A stretch of DNA of 53,104 nucleotides from Sphingomonas sp. (GCF_019635455.1 NZ_JAHBZJ010000014.1:1-53104), one strand, 5' to 3'. Counted from the stretch's first letter, positions 1-10,381 are shown. Notes: a model not told the origin generated them from the sequence alone. Numbers and translations are program-made.

Positions 1-78
1 AGCCAAGCACGCATCTCAACGACACGTGCGTCGGACGCCGGGGATGCCCGTCGCCCTCGTGATGCGGCATCCGACATG

Positions 79-975
79 TCACACCGCCACGTCGGCCTTG
101 ATGGCGGGATGCGGATCATATCCCTCCACCGTGAAGTCATCGATCGTGTATCCGTCGATCGACGAAGGCGCCGCCCCGAGCGACATGCGGGGAAGCGCCC
201 GCGGGGCCCGCGATATCTGCTCGTGCGCTTGGTCGAGATGGTTCATGTAAAGATGGACGTCGCCACCCATCCAGACGAGTTCGCCGGGCTGCAGTCCGGC
301 CTGCTGGGCGAGCATGAGCTGGAGCGCGGTCGCTCCCACATAGTTGAACGGAGCCCCAAGCAGCAGATCGCAGGATCGCTGGAAGAGCAAACAGTTGAGT
401 TTCCCTCCAGTCGTCACGTGAAACTGGTAAACCATGTGACATGGCGGGAGCGCCATGCTGCTAATTTCCGGGACGTTCCACCCGTGGAACAGAATGCGCC
501 GGCTCGCGGGGCTCTCACGCAGTTGCCGCACAACTTCTGCGATCTGGTCGTATTCACGGCCGTCAGGTCCTTGCCACCGTCGCCACTGCTTTCCGTATAC
601 CGGTCCAAGCTCGCCCCATTGGCCGGCAAATTCGTCGTCCTCGACGATGCGTTTCTCGAAGGCCTCCTGGCTCACGTTCTCACCGGTCTCCCGCCGGTAT
701 CGGTCCAGCGGCCAGTCGGTCCAAATGCGCACGTTGTCACGCAGCAGGGCCTGGATGTTCGTGCCACCAGTGAGGAACCAAAGCATCTCCTTGACGGCGG
801 TTTTCCAATAGACGCGCTTCGTCGTGATGATGGGCGCTGAGCCGTCGCTTAGATCAAACCGGAGGGTCGTCCCGAACAGGGAACGGGTGCCAACGCCGGT
901 CCTGTCAATCCGCTCGTCGCCGCGCTCAAGCACGGCCTGCATGAGATCGAGATACTGCTGCTCTTGGCTGATCAC
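79..975 (-). CDS. thyA: Thymidylate synthase, element-borne second copy
   Basis: Converts dUMP to dTMP with methylenetetrahydrofolate in the cytosol. The 298-residue protein is full length, with catalytic Cys179 in the LPPCH motif, the RTGVGT segment near residue 26, the SRR phosphate-binding pair near 159, and the GGDVHLYMNH motif near the C-terminus. It has an extra segment around residues 86-118, as in longer Bacillus/Lactobacillus-type ThyA proteins. The resident ThyA fragment lacks this, so the copy is not a recent duplication. The start is GTG and overlaps the recombinase stop in a GTGA arrangement, which suggests translational coupling. It probably supplies the only functional ThyA at this locus. 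Confidence 0.93.
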   Translation of the reverse strand: MISQEQQYLDLMQAVLERGDERIDRTGVGTRSLFGTTLRFDLSDGSAPIITTKRVYWKTAVKEMLWFLTGGTNIQALLRDNVRIWTDWPLDRYRRETGENVSQEAFEKRIVEDDEFAGQWGELGPVYGKQWRRWQGPDGREYDQIAEVVRQLRESPASRRILFHGWNVPEISSMALPPCHMVYQFHVTTGGKLNCLLFQRSCDLLLGAPFNYVGATALQLMLAQQAGLQPGELVWMGGDVHLYMNHLDQAHEQISRAPRALPRMSLGAAPSSIDGYTIDDFTVEGYDPHPAIKADVAV

Positions 976-1538
976 TTCGCGTTCTCCCTGTTCAGTGCTC
1001 GATAGAGCGTGTTCCTGCCGATCTGAAAATGAGCCGCGACTTCCGTCACCGTCACCCTGTTGTCGGCGAGCATGGTTCTTGCGAGCCGGATGTCCGAAGG
1101 CTTCAATGCTCTAGGCCGGCCTCCTCTGCGTCCCCGTGCCCTGGCCGCGGTGAGGCCCGCGCGGGTGCGCTCGGCGAGGAGCTCGCGTTCGAACGCCGCG
1201 ATGGCCGCGAAGATCGTGAGCGTCAGCTTCCCCGTGGCTGTGCTCGTATCGATCTTCTCGCGCAGCGAGACGAATTCGATCCCACGGCGAGCGAGTTCGT
1301 CGACCGTGGCCAGCAGGTCCTTGGTCGAACGGCCAACTCGGTCGAGGCTCGCCACGACGAGTTGATCTCCGTCGCGCATCGCTTTCAGCATGGCATGGAG
1401 GCCAGGCCGGTCGAAGCGTGCGCCCGATCCTATGTCGGAATACAGCCGATCTTCGTCGACGCCCGCAGCAGTTAGGCTGTCGCGCTGATGGTCGGTGACC
1501 TGATCGGGCGTTGAGACCCGCATGTATCCAAACTTCAT
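972..1538 (-). CDS. Serine recombinase (resolvase/invertase family)
   Basis: A small serine recombinase of 188 residues. The N-terminal catalytic domain begins MKFGYMRVSTPDQ with the nucleophile at Ser9. The family's arginine-rich positions follow (FDRPGL near 44, SLDRVGRS near 65), then the long E-helix (FAAIAAFERELLAERT near 105). A C-terminal helix-turn-helix spans about 150-185 (VTEVAAHFQIGRNTLYRAL). The ATG at 1538 is chosen because the upstream in-frame extension has no family resemblance. It overlaps the following thyA by four bases. Its size fits Tn3-type resolvases or invertases rather than large serine integrases, so a role in element integration is uncertain. Confidence 0.92.
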   Translation of the reverse strand: MKFGYMRVSTPDQVTDHQRDSLTAAGVDEDRLYSDIGSGARFDRPGLHAMLKAMRDGDQLVVASLDRVGRSTKDLLATVDELARRGIEFVSLREKIDTSTATGKLTLTIFAAIAAFERELLAERTRAGLTAARARGRRGGRPRALKPSDIRLARTMLADNRVTVTEVAAHFQIGRNTLYRALNRENAK

Positions 1539-1540
1539 GC

Positions 1541-1563
1541 TACGACCCTTTTCTGCACACTGA
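1541..1563. repeat. 23-bp direct repeat, copy 1, before the recombinase
   Basis: The sequence begins TACGACCCTTTTC and matches the copy at 1639-1661 at 20 of 23 positions. It lies directly upstream of the recombinase start codon, partly where a ribosome-binding site would be. It may be a recombinase-binding subsite (res-like) or an operator for autoregulation. This is inference from position and repetition only. Confidence 0.5.
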
Positions 1564-1638
1564 TATCGGGACGCGGTTTTGGTGCATGACAAGCAATCCA
1601 GCGCGCCCAATTCAACTCAGCTTTTCAGCTGTTCCTAA

Positions 1639-1661
1639 TACGATCCTTTTCAGCACAGTGA
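1639..1661. repeat. 23-bp direct repeat, copy 2
   Basis: The sequence begins TACGATCCTTTTC and is the partner of the 1541-1563 repeat, in the same orientation and 98 bp apart. A shorter relative, CTTTTCAG, sits at 1621-1628. A set of related sites upstream of a resolvase gene is the usual layout of a res region in Tn3-like elements. The spacing and sequence here were not matched to any known res site. Confidence 0.5.
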
Positions 1662-1737
1662 CCGGATCATAAACGGAACATCATTCATCGACAATAACGC
1701 TATTGCCGACCAGAGTCCCATTTTAGGAGGCATTCAT

Positions 1738-2295
1738 TCAGTGATAGGTCGGCGCTATGCCGGAAAAGAAGGGCACGCCCAGAAAGATGTCGGCGCTGCG
1801 CTGGTACAGCTGGAGCGACAGCCGGCCATTCGCGACATGGCACTGGAACAGGCAATGGCAGGGCGCGAGCGCCATCGCGCCCAGCTCACCCGGATTCCAC
1901 GCCGAAACGATCATCCGGCGGGAGGCGGGGGCGGTCCGCAGCTGGTCGATCAGTTCGGCGATCTGGTCGATATGGCGGCCGTCCGGCGCTTCCCAGTCGC
2001 GCCACTGCTTCCCGTAGACGGGGCCAAGGTCGCCCTGTGCGTCGGCCCATTCGTCCCAGATGCTCACGCGCCGTTCGTTGAGCCATTTGACGTTGGTGTC
2101 GCCGCGCAGGAACCACAGCAGCTCGACGATGATCGAGCGGAGATGCAGTTTCTTCGTCGTCAGCAGCGGGAAGCCCTGCGCCAGGTCGAAGCGCATCTGC
2201 GCGCCGAACACGCTGCGCGTGCCGACGCCGGTCCGGTCCATCTGCACCGCGCCATGCGCGAGCGCGCGCTCCATGAGGTCGAGATATTGCCGCAT
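1738..2295 (-). pseudogene. thyA: Resident thymidylate synthase, 3' end lost to insertion
   Basis: The reading frame encodes 185 residues. Residues 1-176 are a typical 264-residue-class ThyA with RTGVGT near 21, GPVYGKQWR near 91, catalytic Cys146 in the APCHC motif and [13 protein letters not shown] near 164-176. The last nine residues come from inserted DNA. About 90 C-terminal residues are missing, including the segment that closes the dUMP/folate site, so the product should be inactive. A frameshift is ruled out because none of the frames downstream continues the family. The remaining 3' part presumably lies beyond the left edge. Confidence 0.9.
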
Positions 2296-2420
2296 CGTTG
2301 CCGAGCCTAGCGAAGCGTCCGGGATGCGCCAAGCGCGACCCCTCCAAAACGGTGGATAATCCTTCCGCCGTGGAGATGGTTATGCTCGACCCGGGGCGGC
2401 CCGCGCGAAAGGGTGACGCC

Positions 2421-2819
2421 ATGGCGTCGCGCACGATTTCCTTCGATTGGACGGATTCTGCCGCCGGTGCGGCGTGGCCGGTGCTTGTCCGGGTTTCCGG
2501 GGCGGCGCGCGAGCGTGCGGCCATCGCCTATCTCGATCGGCACGACCAGCTGTGCGGGGCGCGGCATTTCGGCGGCGGACACGGCCATGTCGATCTGTCG
2601 GTGCGACGGATCGCGATCGACGCGCTGGCGTTCGGCGCGGCGGCGGTGGTGCTGGCGCACAACCACCCGTCGGGCGAGGCATGGCCGAGCCGTGCCGACC
2701 GAGAGGTTACCGCGCGGCTGGCCCATGCGCTGCGCACGCTGGAGGTGCGGCTGCACGATCACTGGATCGCGGGGGCGCGTGGCGGTTGGTGGAGTTTTCG
2801 TGCGGCGGGGCTTTTGTAG
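2421..2819 (+). CDS. RadC-like JAB/MPN domain protein
   Basis: A 132-residue protein with the signature of the RadC C-terminal JAB metalloprotease-like fold: the HNHPSG motif near residue 79, then S-R-A-D a few residues on, and a DHWI segment near the end. Full RadC proteins are about 220 residues with an N-terminal helix-hairpin-helix region, which is missing here. Only the JAB domain is present, as in several stand-alone alphaproteobacterial homologues. The biochemical role of RadC-like proteins is not established. The ATG at 2421 is preferred; an upstream start near 2376 is possible. It is convergent with the protease gene downstream. Confidence 0.75.
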   Translation: MASRTISFDWTDSAAGAAWPVLVRVSGAARERAAIAYLDRHDQLCGARHFGGGHGHVDLSVRRIAIDALAFGAAAVVLAHNHPSGEAWPSRADREVTARLAHALRTLEVRLHDHWIAGARGGWWSFRAAGLL

Positions 2820-2881
2820 GCGCGGCGGCATCCGCGCCCGTGTCGGGGCGAACGGTCGGAACCCGGCGTCGCGGTTGGCGC

Positions 2882-4150
2882 CTAGCGTGGGCGGGTGGCG
2901 CAATCGCCGCAGATCAGGCCGCGGCCGAATGCCGGATCCCTGCCCCTGCGGCCCAGGTCGCGCGCCTCGCCGTCGAGATCGCGGAGCGCGGCATCGATCC
3001 CGCCGCCCAGATGCGCGGACAGCCGCGCGGCGACGAACGGCGCGGCGAACGACGTGCCGCGCACCGTGCGTGGCTGGCCCCGGGCATCGCTCGCGACCAG
3101 GTCCGCGCCGGGCGCCGCATAGTCCAGCCGTGTCGCCCGGCCCGCCTCGATCAGCGCGCGACCGCGTGCATCCACACCGGTGACGGCGATCACCTGGGGG
3201 TAGGAGGCGGGGTAGGCCGGGGGCGCGGCCGGCCCGTCATTGCCGACCGCGGCGACCACCACGGTTCCCGTGCGTCGCGCCGCAGCGACGATCCGGCCGA
3301 GAAGCGGGTTGGGCGGGCCGACCAGGCTGACCACCACCACCGGCACCCTCTCGCGCGTCAGCCAGGCGAGCGCCAGCCCGATCGCCGAGGCGTTACCGCC
3401 GGCGGGGTCGCCACCATAGACGTCGGCCACGTACAGCCGCGCGCCCGGTGCGCTGGCCCGCACGCCGGCGCCTCCGCTCAGGATCGACGCGATCGCCGCC
3501 GCATGGTCATGCGCCCTGATCCCCCCGGCGGCGAAGCCCTTTTGCGCGGTCAGGCCGGGGGTTGTGGGGGCGACACCGCCGTCGATGATGCCGATCGCGC
3601 CGCCAGTGCCGGTCCCGCCGGGCGCGGGCGCCGTGATCGCCGGAACCGTCGCGGCGCCGGTCGCGCCGCTGGCGAAATGCAGCGGGTCTGTCGAGACGTC
3701 GCGATCGCCGGCGATACCGCGCATCCGCTTGAGCGCCCGTTTGAGCGAGGCGCCCGCCGGCGTGCGGAAACGGGCATAGCCGATCCCCAGTTCGTCCAGC
3801 CTCACCTGTTCGATCAGGGCGAACCCCTGACGCGCGGCCGCACCGATCAGCGCCGGGTCCGCGTCCATCACGATCAGTTCATGCGCACGGACCGCGTTGC
3901 CGTCCGGATCGAGGGCGATGCGGTCGGGATGCTGACGCACCAGATCGCGGGCGCGATCGATCGGCACGCGCGCCAGCGCCTGCGCGCCGCGAAGTGCCGA
4001 TGCGACGGGCAGCGAATCGGTCGCGCGATCGATCACCGGGCCGACCGGGGGCAACGGCGGCAGGATCTGCGCACCGCCCGGTGCGGCGAGGGCGAGCAGG
4101 GCGACTCCCGTCGCCGTCCGGATCCAGCGCGGAAGCGTCATCACGCGCAT
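2882..4150 (-). CDS. Subtilisin-like (S8) serine protease, exported
   Basis: A 422-residue protein with an N-terminal signal-like segment (residues 9-27). The catalytic triad is Asp190 in GIIDGG, His216 in the DHAAAI motif and Ser367 in RGTSFAAP. The oxyanion Asn is in the AVGNDG motif near 304. Residues 30-170 are a pro-like region. It is divergent from an ECF sigma/anti-sigma pair, an arrangement that suggests this sigma factor controls the protease. It probably acts in the periplasm or outside the cell; its substrate is unknown. The start is ATG at 4150 or the nearby ATG at 4141; neither has a strong ribosome-binding site. Confidence 0.88.
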   Translation of the reverse strand: MRVMTLPRWIRTATGVALLALAAPGGAQILPPLPPVGPVIDRATDSLPVASALRGAQALARVPIDRARDLVRQHPDRIALDPDGNAVRAHELIVMDADPALIGAAARQGFALIEQVRLDELGIGYARFRTPAGASLKRALKRMRGIAGDRDVSTDPLHFASGATGAATVPAITAPAPGGTGTGGAIGIIDGGVAPTTPGLTAQKGFAAGGIRAHDHAAAIASILSGGAGVRASAPGARLYVADVYGGDPAGGNASAIGLALAWLTRERVPVVVVSLVGPPNPLLGRIVAAARRTGTVVVAAVGNDGPAAPPAYPASYPQVIAVTGVDARGRALIEAGRATRLDYAAPGADLVASDARGQPRTVRGTSFAAPFVAARLSAHLGGGIDAALRDLDGEARDLGRRGRDPAFGRGLICGDCATRPR

Positions 4151-4180
4151 TCTAGACAAGGAATTTTTCTGCGTCATGCT

Positions 4181-4212
4181 GGATGAAACGCGTGGGGGCA
4201 TCCGTTTCATCC
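4181..4212. promoter_or_regulatory. Perfect 10-bp inverted repeat in the sigma/protease divergent region
   Basis: GGATGAAACG at 4181-4190 is repeated inverted as CGTTTCATCC at 4203-4212, with a 12-bp spacer. It lies between the protease start (4150) and the likely sigma start (4236). About 20 bp upstream is GGAATTTTT (4160-4168), which resembles the GGAAT-type -35 element of ECF promoters. This may be the autoregulated ECF promoter region or an mRNA leader hairpin. The assignment is inferred. Confidence 0.45.
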
Positions 4213-4235
4213 CCGAACCCGGAGGAACACAAGGC

Positions 4236-4718
4236 TTGCAGTTCGAAACGCAGCTGCTGGGCATCCTTCCGCGCCTGCGCCGTTTTGCGCATGCGCTGGC
4301 GCGGGATGGCGCGGATGCCGACGATCTGTTGCAGGCGGCGGTCGAGCGCGGCCTGATGCGGCGCGACCAGTGGGAGCCGGGAACGCGACTGGATAGCTGG
4401 ATGTACCGATTGATGCGAAATCTGTGGATCGATACCGTTCGCGCGACGAACCGTCGCGGCGAAACCTTCGTCCCGCCCGAAGCCGGCGAGCAGGTCGGCA
4501 CCGGCGGCGGGCAGGAGGATGCCGTCGAGCTGGGCAATGTCGGCCGCGCACTCGGCACCCTGCCCCCCGAGCAGCGTGAGGCGATCGCTCTCGTTCTGGT
4601 CGAAGGGTTCGCCTATCGCGAGGCGGCGGACATTCTGGACATTCCGATGGGAACGCTGACCTCGCGGCTTGCCCGGGGGCGCGAAGCGCTGATGGCCCGA
4701 TTGGGAGAAGCGGCATGA
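4236..4718 (+). CDS. ECF-type RNA polymerase sigma factor
   Basis: Directs RNA polymerase to stress- or surface-related promoters. Region 2 is near residues 7-75 (RLRRFAHALARDGADADDLL, then DSWMYRLMRNLWID). Region 4 is near 100-155 (LPPEQREAIALVLVEGFAYREAADIL, then TLTSRLARGREAL). A TTG at 4236 is chosen as the start because GGAGGA sits nine bases before it. The upstream ATG at 4176 has no such site and would put the start inside the inverted repeat. From the TTG the protein is 160 residues, normal for the family. It overlaps the anti-sigma gene by ATGA, so the two are translationally coupled. Confidence 0.88.
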   Translation: MQFETQLLGILPRLRRFAHALARDGADADDLLQAAVERGLMRRDQWEPGTRLDSWMYRLMRNLWIDTVRATNRRGETFVPPEAGEQVGTGGGQEDAVELGNVGRALGTLPPEQREAIALVLVEGFAYREAADILDIPMGTLTSRLARGREALMARLGEAA

Positions 4719-5410
4719 CGATCGATCCCGAAACGCTGATGGCCTATGCCGATGGCGAGCTTGACCCGATCGCGGCGAAACGGGTCGAGCGGGCGATCGC
4801 CGACGATCCCGCACTGCGCGCGCGTGTCGCCGATCATCGTGCGCTCGCCGGCATGCTGCGCGACGCGTTCGATCCGGTCGCCGACGCGCCGGTGCCGCCG
4901 CATGTGGAGGCGATGGTGCGCGATGCGGCAAAGGTATCGCGACTGGCGCCGCGTCCGGTGTCGCGGGAACGCCCGCTATGGATGGCGGCGGTCGCGGCGA
5001 GTCTGGTCGCCGGGCTGCTGGCCGCACCGCTGGTCGCGCCGGGGGCAGGGGGCGGGGATATCGCGTTCGGCGATGGGCGCGCGGTCGCGCGCGGGGCGGT
5101 CGCCCATGCACTCGACACCCAGCTCGCCTCGACCCAGGCGGCCGATGCGCCGATCCGGATCGGCGTGAGCTTTCGCGACGCCGGCGGGCAGCTGTGCCGG
5201 ACGTTCGAGCAGGACGGCGGGGGCGGCATCGCCTGCGCCGATGGAAAGGACTGGGCGTTGCGGCGCTATTATGGCGACGTCGCACGGCAGGATACGGCCT
5301 ATCGTCAGGCCGGATCGTCGGCGGCGATGATGGCGGACGCCCAGGCGATGATGGCCGGTGACCCGCTGGATGCGGGCGCGGAGGCAGCGGCGCTCGCCGC
5401 ACGCCGCTGA
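4715..5410 (+). CDS. Membrane-anchored anti-sigma factor
   Basis: A 231-residue protein with an N-terminal cytoplasmic segment typical of anti-sigma factors (ETLMAYADGELD, residues 6-17), one membrane segment at about 88-109, and a periplasmic C-terminal domain of about 120 residues. It should hold the sigma factor inactive until a signal releases it. There is no zinc-binding HxxxCxxC motif, so it is not of the ZAS class. Gene overlap with the sigma factor (ATGA) supports the pairing. The divergent protease could be a target of the sigma factor or part of the signalling route; the sequence does not decide. Confidence 0.85.
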   Translation: MTIDPETLMAYADGELDPIAAKRVERAIADDPALRARVADHRALAGMLRDAFDPVADAPVPPHVEAMVRDAAKVSRLAPRPVSRERPLWMAAVAASLVAGLLAAPLVAPGAGGGDIAFGDGRAVARGAVAHALDTQLASTQAADAPIRIGVSFRDAGGQLCRTFEQDGGGGIACADGKDWALRRYYGDVARQDTAYRQAGSSAAMMADAQAMMAGDPLDAGAEAAALAARR

Positions 5411-5464
5411 GGGCGGCTGACACCGGCGCGACGCGGCCGGTTCTCGCTCCACCACAAACGAAAA

Positions 5465-5491
5465 CCGCCGCCCCGTTTCCGGAGCGGCGGC
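5465..5491. terminator. Bidirectional hairpin terminator
   Basis: CCGCCGCCCCG and CGGAGCGGCGG form an 11-bp stem with one mismatch around a short loop. It is flanked by AAAA on the left and CTTCGTTTT on the right. It lies between the convergent anti-sigma and TonB-receptor genes and can serve both strands. Confidence 0.75.
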
Positions 5492-5517
5492 TTCGTTTTG
5501 CCCTGAAGGCGCTTCGA

Positions 5518-8082
5518 TCAGAAGGCGAACACGACGGTGCCGCTGATCGTGCGCGGCGCGCCGATCTGAACGAAGGGCGGGCTGCCGGTCTGCGCCAGGT
5601 TGCCGCCGAAACCGCCGACATAGAACTGGTCGAACAGGTTGTAGACGTTCAGCTGCAGATAGGTCTTGTCGCCCAGGCCCGCGAACTTCAGCGGCACGCG
5701 CGCGTCGAGGTTGACCAGCCAGTAGGCCGGGGCCTTGGCGCCGAACACCGTGGTGCCACCGCAATTGTCCAGCACGCCCGCGGTCGTGCCGACCGAACGG
5801 CCGGTGCTGCACACCGGGAGGTTGGTGTCGTAGATGTAACGACCACCGGTCCGCTTGGCGGTGATGCCGAGGTCGAACCAGTCGGTCGAACCGCGGACGA
5901 CCGCGCCATAGCTGTAGGTCGGCGCGCCCGATTCGTTCTTGCCCTTGGTCGGGGCGAAGGTGCCGGTGCCGATCTGGACATTGTCCTTGATCTCGCTCTC
6001 GTTGAGCGAGCCGAAGGCGTAGAAGGTCAGGCCCTTCATCGGCGCAACCGCGAACGATGCGTCGATGCCGTACTTATCCACGCGGCCGAGGTTGCGATAC
6101 ACGGTCTCGTTGAGAACCGGATCGAACGCCGAGGCGAGGCGGTTGTTGTACTTGGTGAAGTAGCCCGAGATCGACGCCTGGACCATCCGCGAGGTGTAGC
6201 GCAGGCCGCCGTCGAAGCTGTCGGTCGTTTCCGGCGCCGGACGCGCATTCGCGGTCGTCAGGTACAGCGAGTTGTACAGCGGGTCCGTACCCGGAACCGA
6301 CAGGCCCTGCGCGAAGCTCGCGAAGGCGCTGATGTCCGGGGTCACGTGATAGACCACGCCGACGCTGGGCAGCAGCTTGTTATAGTCATAGCTGCGCTTC
6401 GTCGGCGGTGCGTAGGTCGGGTTCGCCGCCTGATAGGCCGCGACGTTCGAATATACGCACGACACGTTGCCGTTCGCCGCGATGGTGAAGCAGCGCTGGT
6501 CCAGGTTGCGCTTGAAGAACGGCGCACGCAGACCGAGGTTGACGGTCAGGTCGCCGAACTCGCCGCGATATTCACCCGCGACCTGATCCAGGATCGCGAA
6601 CGACTGGCGGTCACGCTTTTGCAGTGCGCGGCCATTGCCGTCGAGCAGCGGCGAATTGACCGGGAACACGTCGAACGGCTCGCCATTCGCGTTCAGCAGG
6701 CCGACCTGGCCGGTCTGACGGTGGTTCGCATAGTCGTGCGTGTAGGTCAGGCGGACGACCTGGCCGTCGGCGATGTCGTAGCGCAGGCCCGCGATCACGC
6801 CGTACCGGTTGGTGCGGGTCTGGCTCGGCGCGATGCCGGTCACGGTGTCGAGCGTGTCGCCGTCGCCGTTCAGGTCACGGCCGACATAATAGCCGAAGCC
6901 GCCATTGGGATTGAACGTGGCGCCCGAACCCGAACCCGCGTTCAGCACGCCGGTGAAGGTCGTGCCGGCCGCGCGGCCGTTGGCGAGCGCGACGCTGCGC
7001 TCGTTCAGAGTGACGGTGCCGCCGCCATTCGCCTTCACATACTGGTAGCTCGGATCGACCGTCAGGACGAGGCCGTCAGCCAGGGTGAAGCGCGAGTTGA
7101 TGCGGATGTTGCCGGTGTTCGACGGGTTGTAGCGGCGGTCGAACTCGGTGCCGCAGCTGTTGGCGGTCTGCGCGCCCGCGCCAGACGCCTGATTGGTCGT
7201 GCAGGGATAGTTGATGTTGTAGGTGCGCTCGTCCGCATTCATCGGATAGCGGTTGCTCGAGCTGGAACCGACGACGCGGCCCGCGTCCCAACGCAGCGGC
7301 AGCGAGCCGAAGAAGTTGTTGCGGTTCTGGTTGTAGTTGCCGGCGATCGAGACGAAGTCGCCATTGCTGCCGATCGGCTGATACAGGCGGCCGTTATACT
7401 GTTCCTTGCGGACGCGGCCGTAATTGTTGAACGGGTTGTCGTTCGTCGCGGTCGAGGCCGAGATGAACGCGCGCGTACCCCAGGGGCCGATCTCGCCGGT
7501 CTCGATCTTTCCGAAGATGCGCATGAAGCTGTATTCGCCGGCCGAACCCGACAGCATCGCGCCGAAATCCTTGTCCGGGGTCTTGGTGCGATAGTTCACC
7601 GTGCCGCCGGTCGCCGAAGCGGTCGGGCTGTCGACGTCGGTCGAGCCCAGGCTGACATTGACCTGCTCGATGATTTCCGGGTCGAGCTGCTGGTTCGAAT
7701 AGATGGCGTAGTTGCCCGAATCGTTCAGCGGAACGCCGTCGAAGGTCAGGCTGATGCGATCGCTCGAGAAGCCGCGCATGGTGAGCGTGCCGCCCGACGA
7801 GCCGTACGCGTCGTTGTTCTGGAAGTTGACGCCCGGGATCACGTTGATCGTGTCGAGGATCGTCTGGCCCGGATTCTGGCGCGCGATATAGGTCTGGTCG
7901 AGAACGACCTTCGGCTTGGGCTGATCGGGGATCTGGATGCCACCGACCTGCTCCGGGCCGGACTGGCCGGTGACGACGATTTCGGTGTCGTCGAATTCGA
8001 CCGAACCGGTCGACTGCGCGAACGCCGCACCCGGCGCCACAAGCGCAGCCGCAGCTGCGCCAACGAGTAGATAATGTCGCAT
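5518..8082 (-). CDS. TonB-dependent outer-membrane receptor
   Basis: An 854-residue protein. A signal peptide occupies about residues 1-22, ending AAFA. A TonB-box-like segment TEIVVTG lies near 33. The plug domain covers roughly 50-170 (ILDTINVIPGVNF, then LTMRGFSSDRISLTFDGVPL). The long beta-barrel ends in an aromatic residue (VVFAF), as outer-membrane barrels do. It imports a substrate such as a siderophore, vitamin or carbohydrate with energy from TonB-ExbBD. The ligand cannot be read from the sequence. AGGGGA precedes the ATG. It is monocistronic, with the terminator at 5465-5491 beyond its end. Confidence 0.93.
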   Translation of the reverse strand: MRHYLLVGAAAAALVAPGAAFAQSTGSVEFDDTEIVVTGQSGPEQVGGIQIPDQPKPKVVLDQTYIARQNPGQTILDTINVIPGVNFQNNDAYGSSGGTLTMRGFSSDRISLTFDGVPLNDSGNYAIYSNQQLDPEIIEQVNVSLGSTDVDSPTASATGGTVNYRTKTPDKDFGAMLSGSAGEYSFMRIFGKIETGEIGPWGTRAFISASTATNDNPFNNYGRVRKEQYNGRLYQPIGSNGDFVSIAGNYNQNRNNFFGSLPLRWDAGRVVGSSSSNRYPMNADERTYNINYPCTTNQASGAGAQTANSCGTEFDRRYNPSNTGNIRINSRFTLADGLVLTVDPSYQYVKANGGGTVTLNERSVALANGRAAGTTFTGVLNAGSGSGATFNPNGGFGYYVGRDLNGDGDTLDTVTGIAPSQTRTNRYGVIAGLRYDIADGQVVRLTYTHDYANHRQTGQVGLLNANGEPFDVFPVNSPLLDGNGRALQKRDRQSFAILDQVAGEYRGEFGDLTVNLGLRAPFFKRNLDQRCFTIAANGNVSCVYSNVAAYQAANPTYAPPTKRSYDYNKLLPSVGVVYHVTPDISAFASFAQGLSVPGTDPLYNSLYLTTANARPAPETTDSFDGGLRYTSRMVQASISGYFTKYNNRLASAFDPVLNETVYRNLGRVDKYGIDASFAVAPMKGLTFYAFGSLNESEIKDNVQIGTGTFAPTKGKNESGAPTYSYGAVVRGSTDWFDLGITAKRTGGRYIYDTNLPVCSTGRSVGTTAGVLDNCGGTTVFGAKAPAYWLVNLDARVPLKFAGLGDKTYLQLNVYNLFDQFYVGGFGGNLAQTGSPPFVQIGAPRTISGTVVFAF

Positions 8083-8215
8083 TCTATTCCCCTTGGATCG
8101 GCTTTCAAAGCCTGCGATTGCGATGTCTAGGCACCGTCACTCGCCCGCCCATGGGATCGGTTCTTTGCGATTATGTTACAGTCAAATCAAGCAAATTGTG
8201 CGTTGCAAAAAAGCA

Positions 8216-10381
<2,166 letters not shown>

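Larger units (their letters stand above)
1..1767 (-). mobile_element. Right part of a mobile element inserted in thyA (other end outside window)
   Basis: The stretch from the left edge to about 1767 carries a serine recombinase and a complete thyA. It replaces the expected 3' third of the resident thyA. The junction is placed at about 1767/1768 because the resident ThyA stops matching its family after residue 176 (FLGVPF), and no frame beyond the junction resumes the family sequence. The other end and the rest of the resident gene must lie left of position 1. Bases 1-78, downstream of the element's thyA, show no recognisable gene. Which enzyme moved the element is unknown. The resolvase-type recombinase may act only in cointegrate resolution, and other mobility genes could lie outside the window. 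Confidence 0.65.

Noticed and set aside
1738..1767. Frameshift or sequencing error as the cause of the short resident ThyA
   Set aside because: None of the three minus-strand frames after the junction encodes the expected ThyA continuation, so the sequence itself has been replaced.
2447..4186. Long open frame (579 codons) antisense to the protease gene
   Set aside because: The composition is Arg/Ala/Gly-rich without domain motifs, as expected for a shadow frame in high-GC DNA. The opposite strand encodes a complete protease with its catalytic triad.
6346..8070. 574-codon frame antisense to the TonB-dependent receptor
   Set aside because: It is a Val/Arg/Asp-rich shadow frame. The receptor on the other strand is complete, with plug and barrel signatures.
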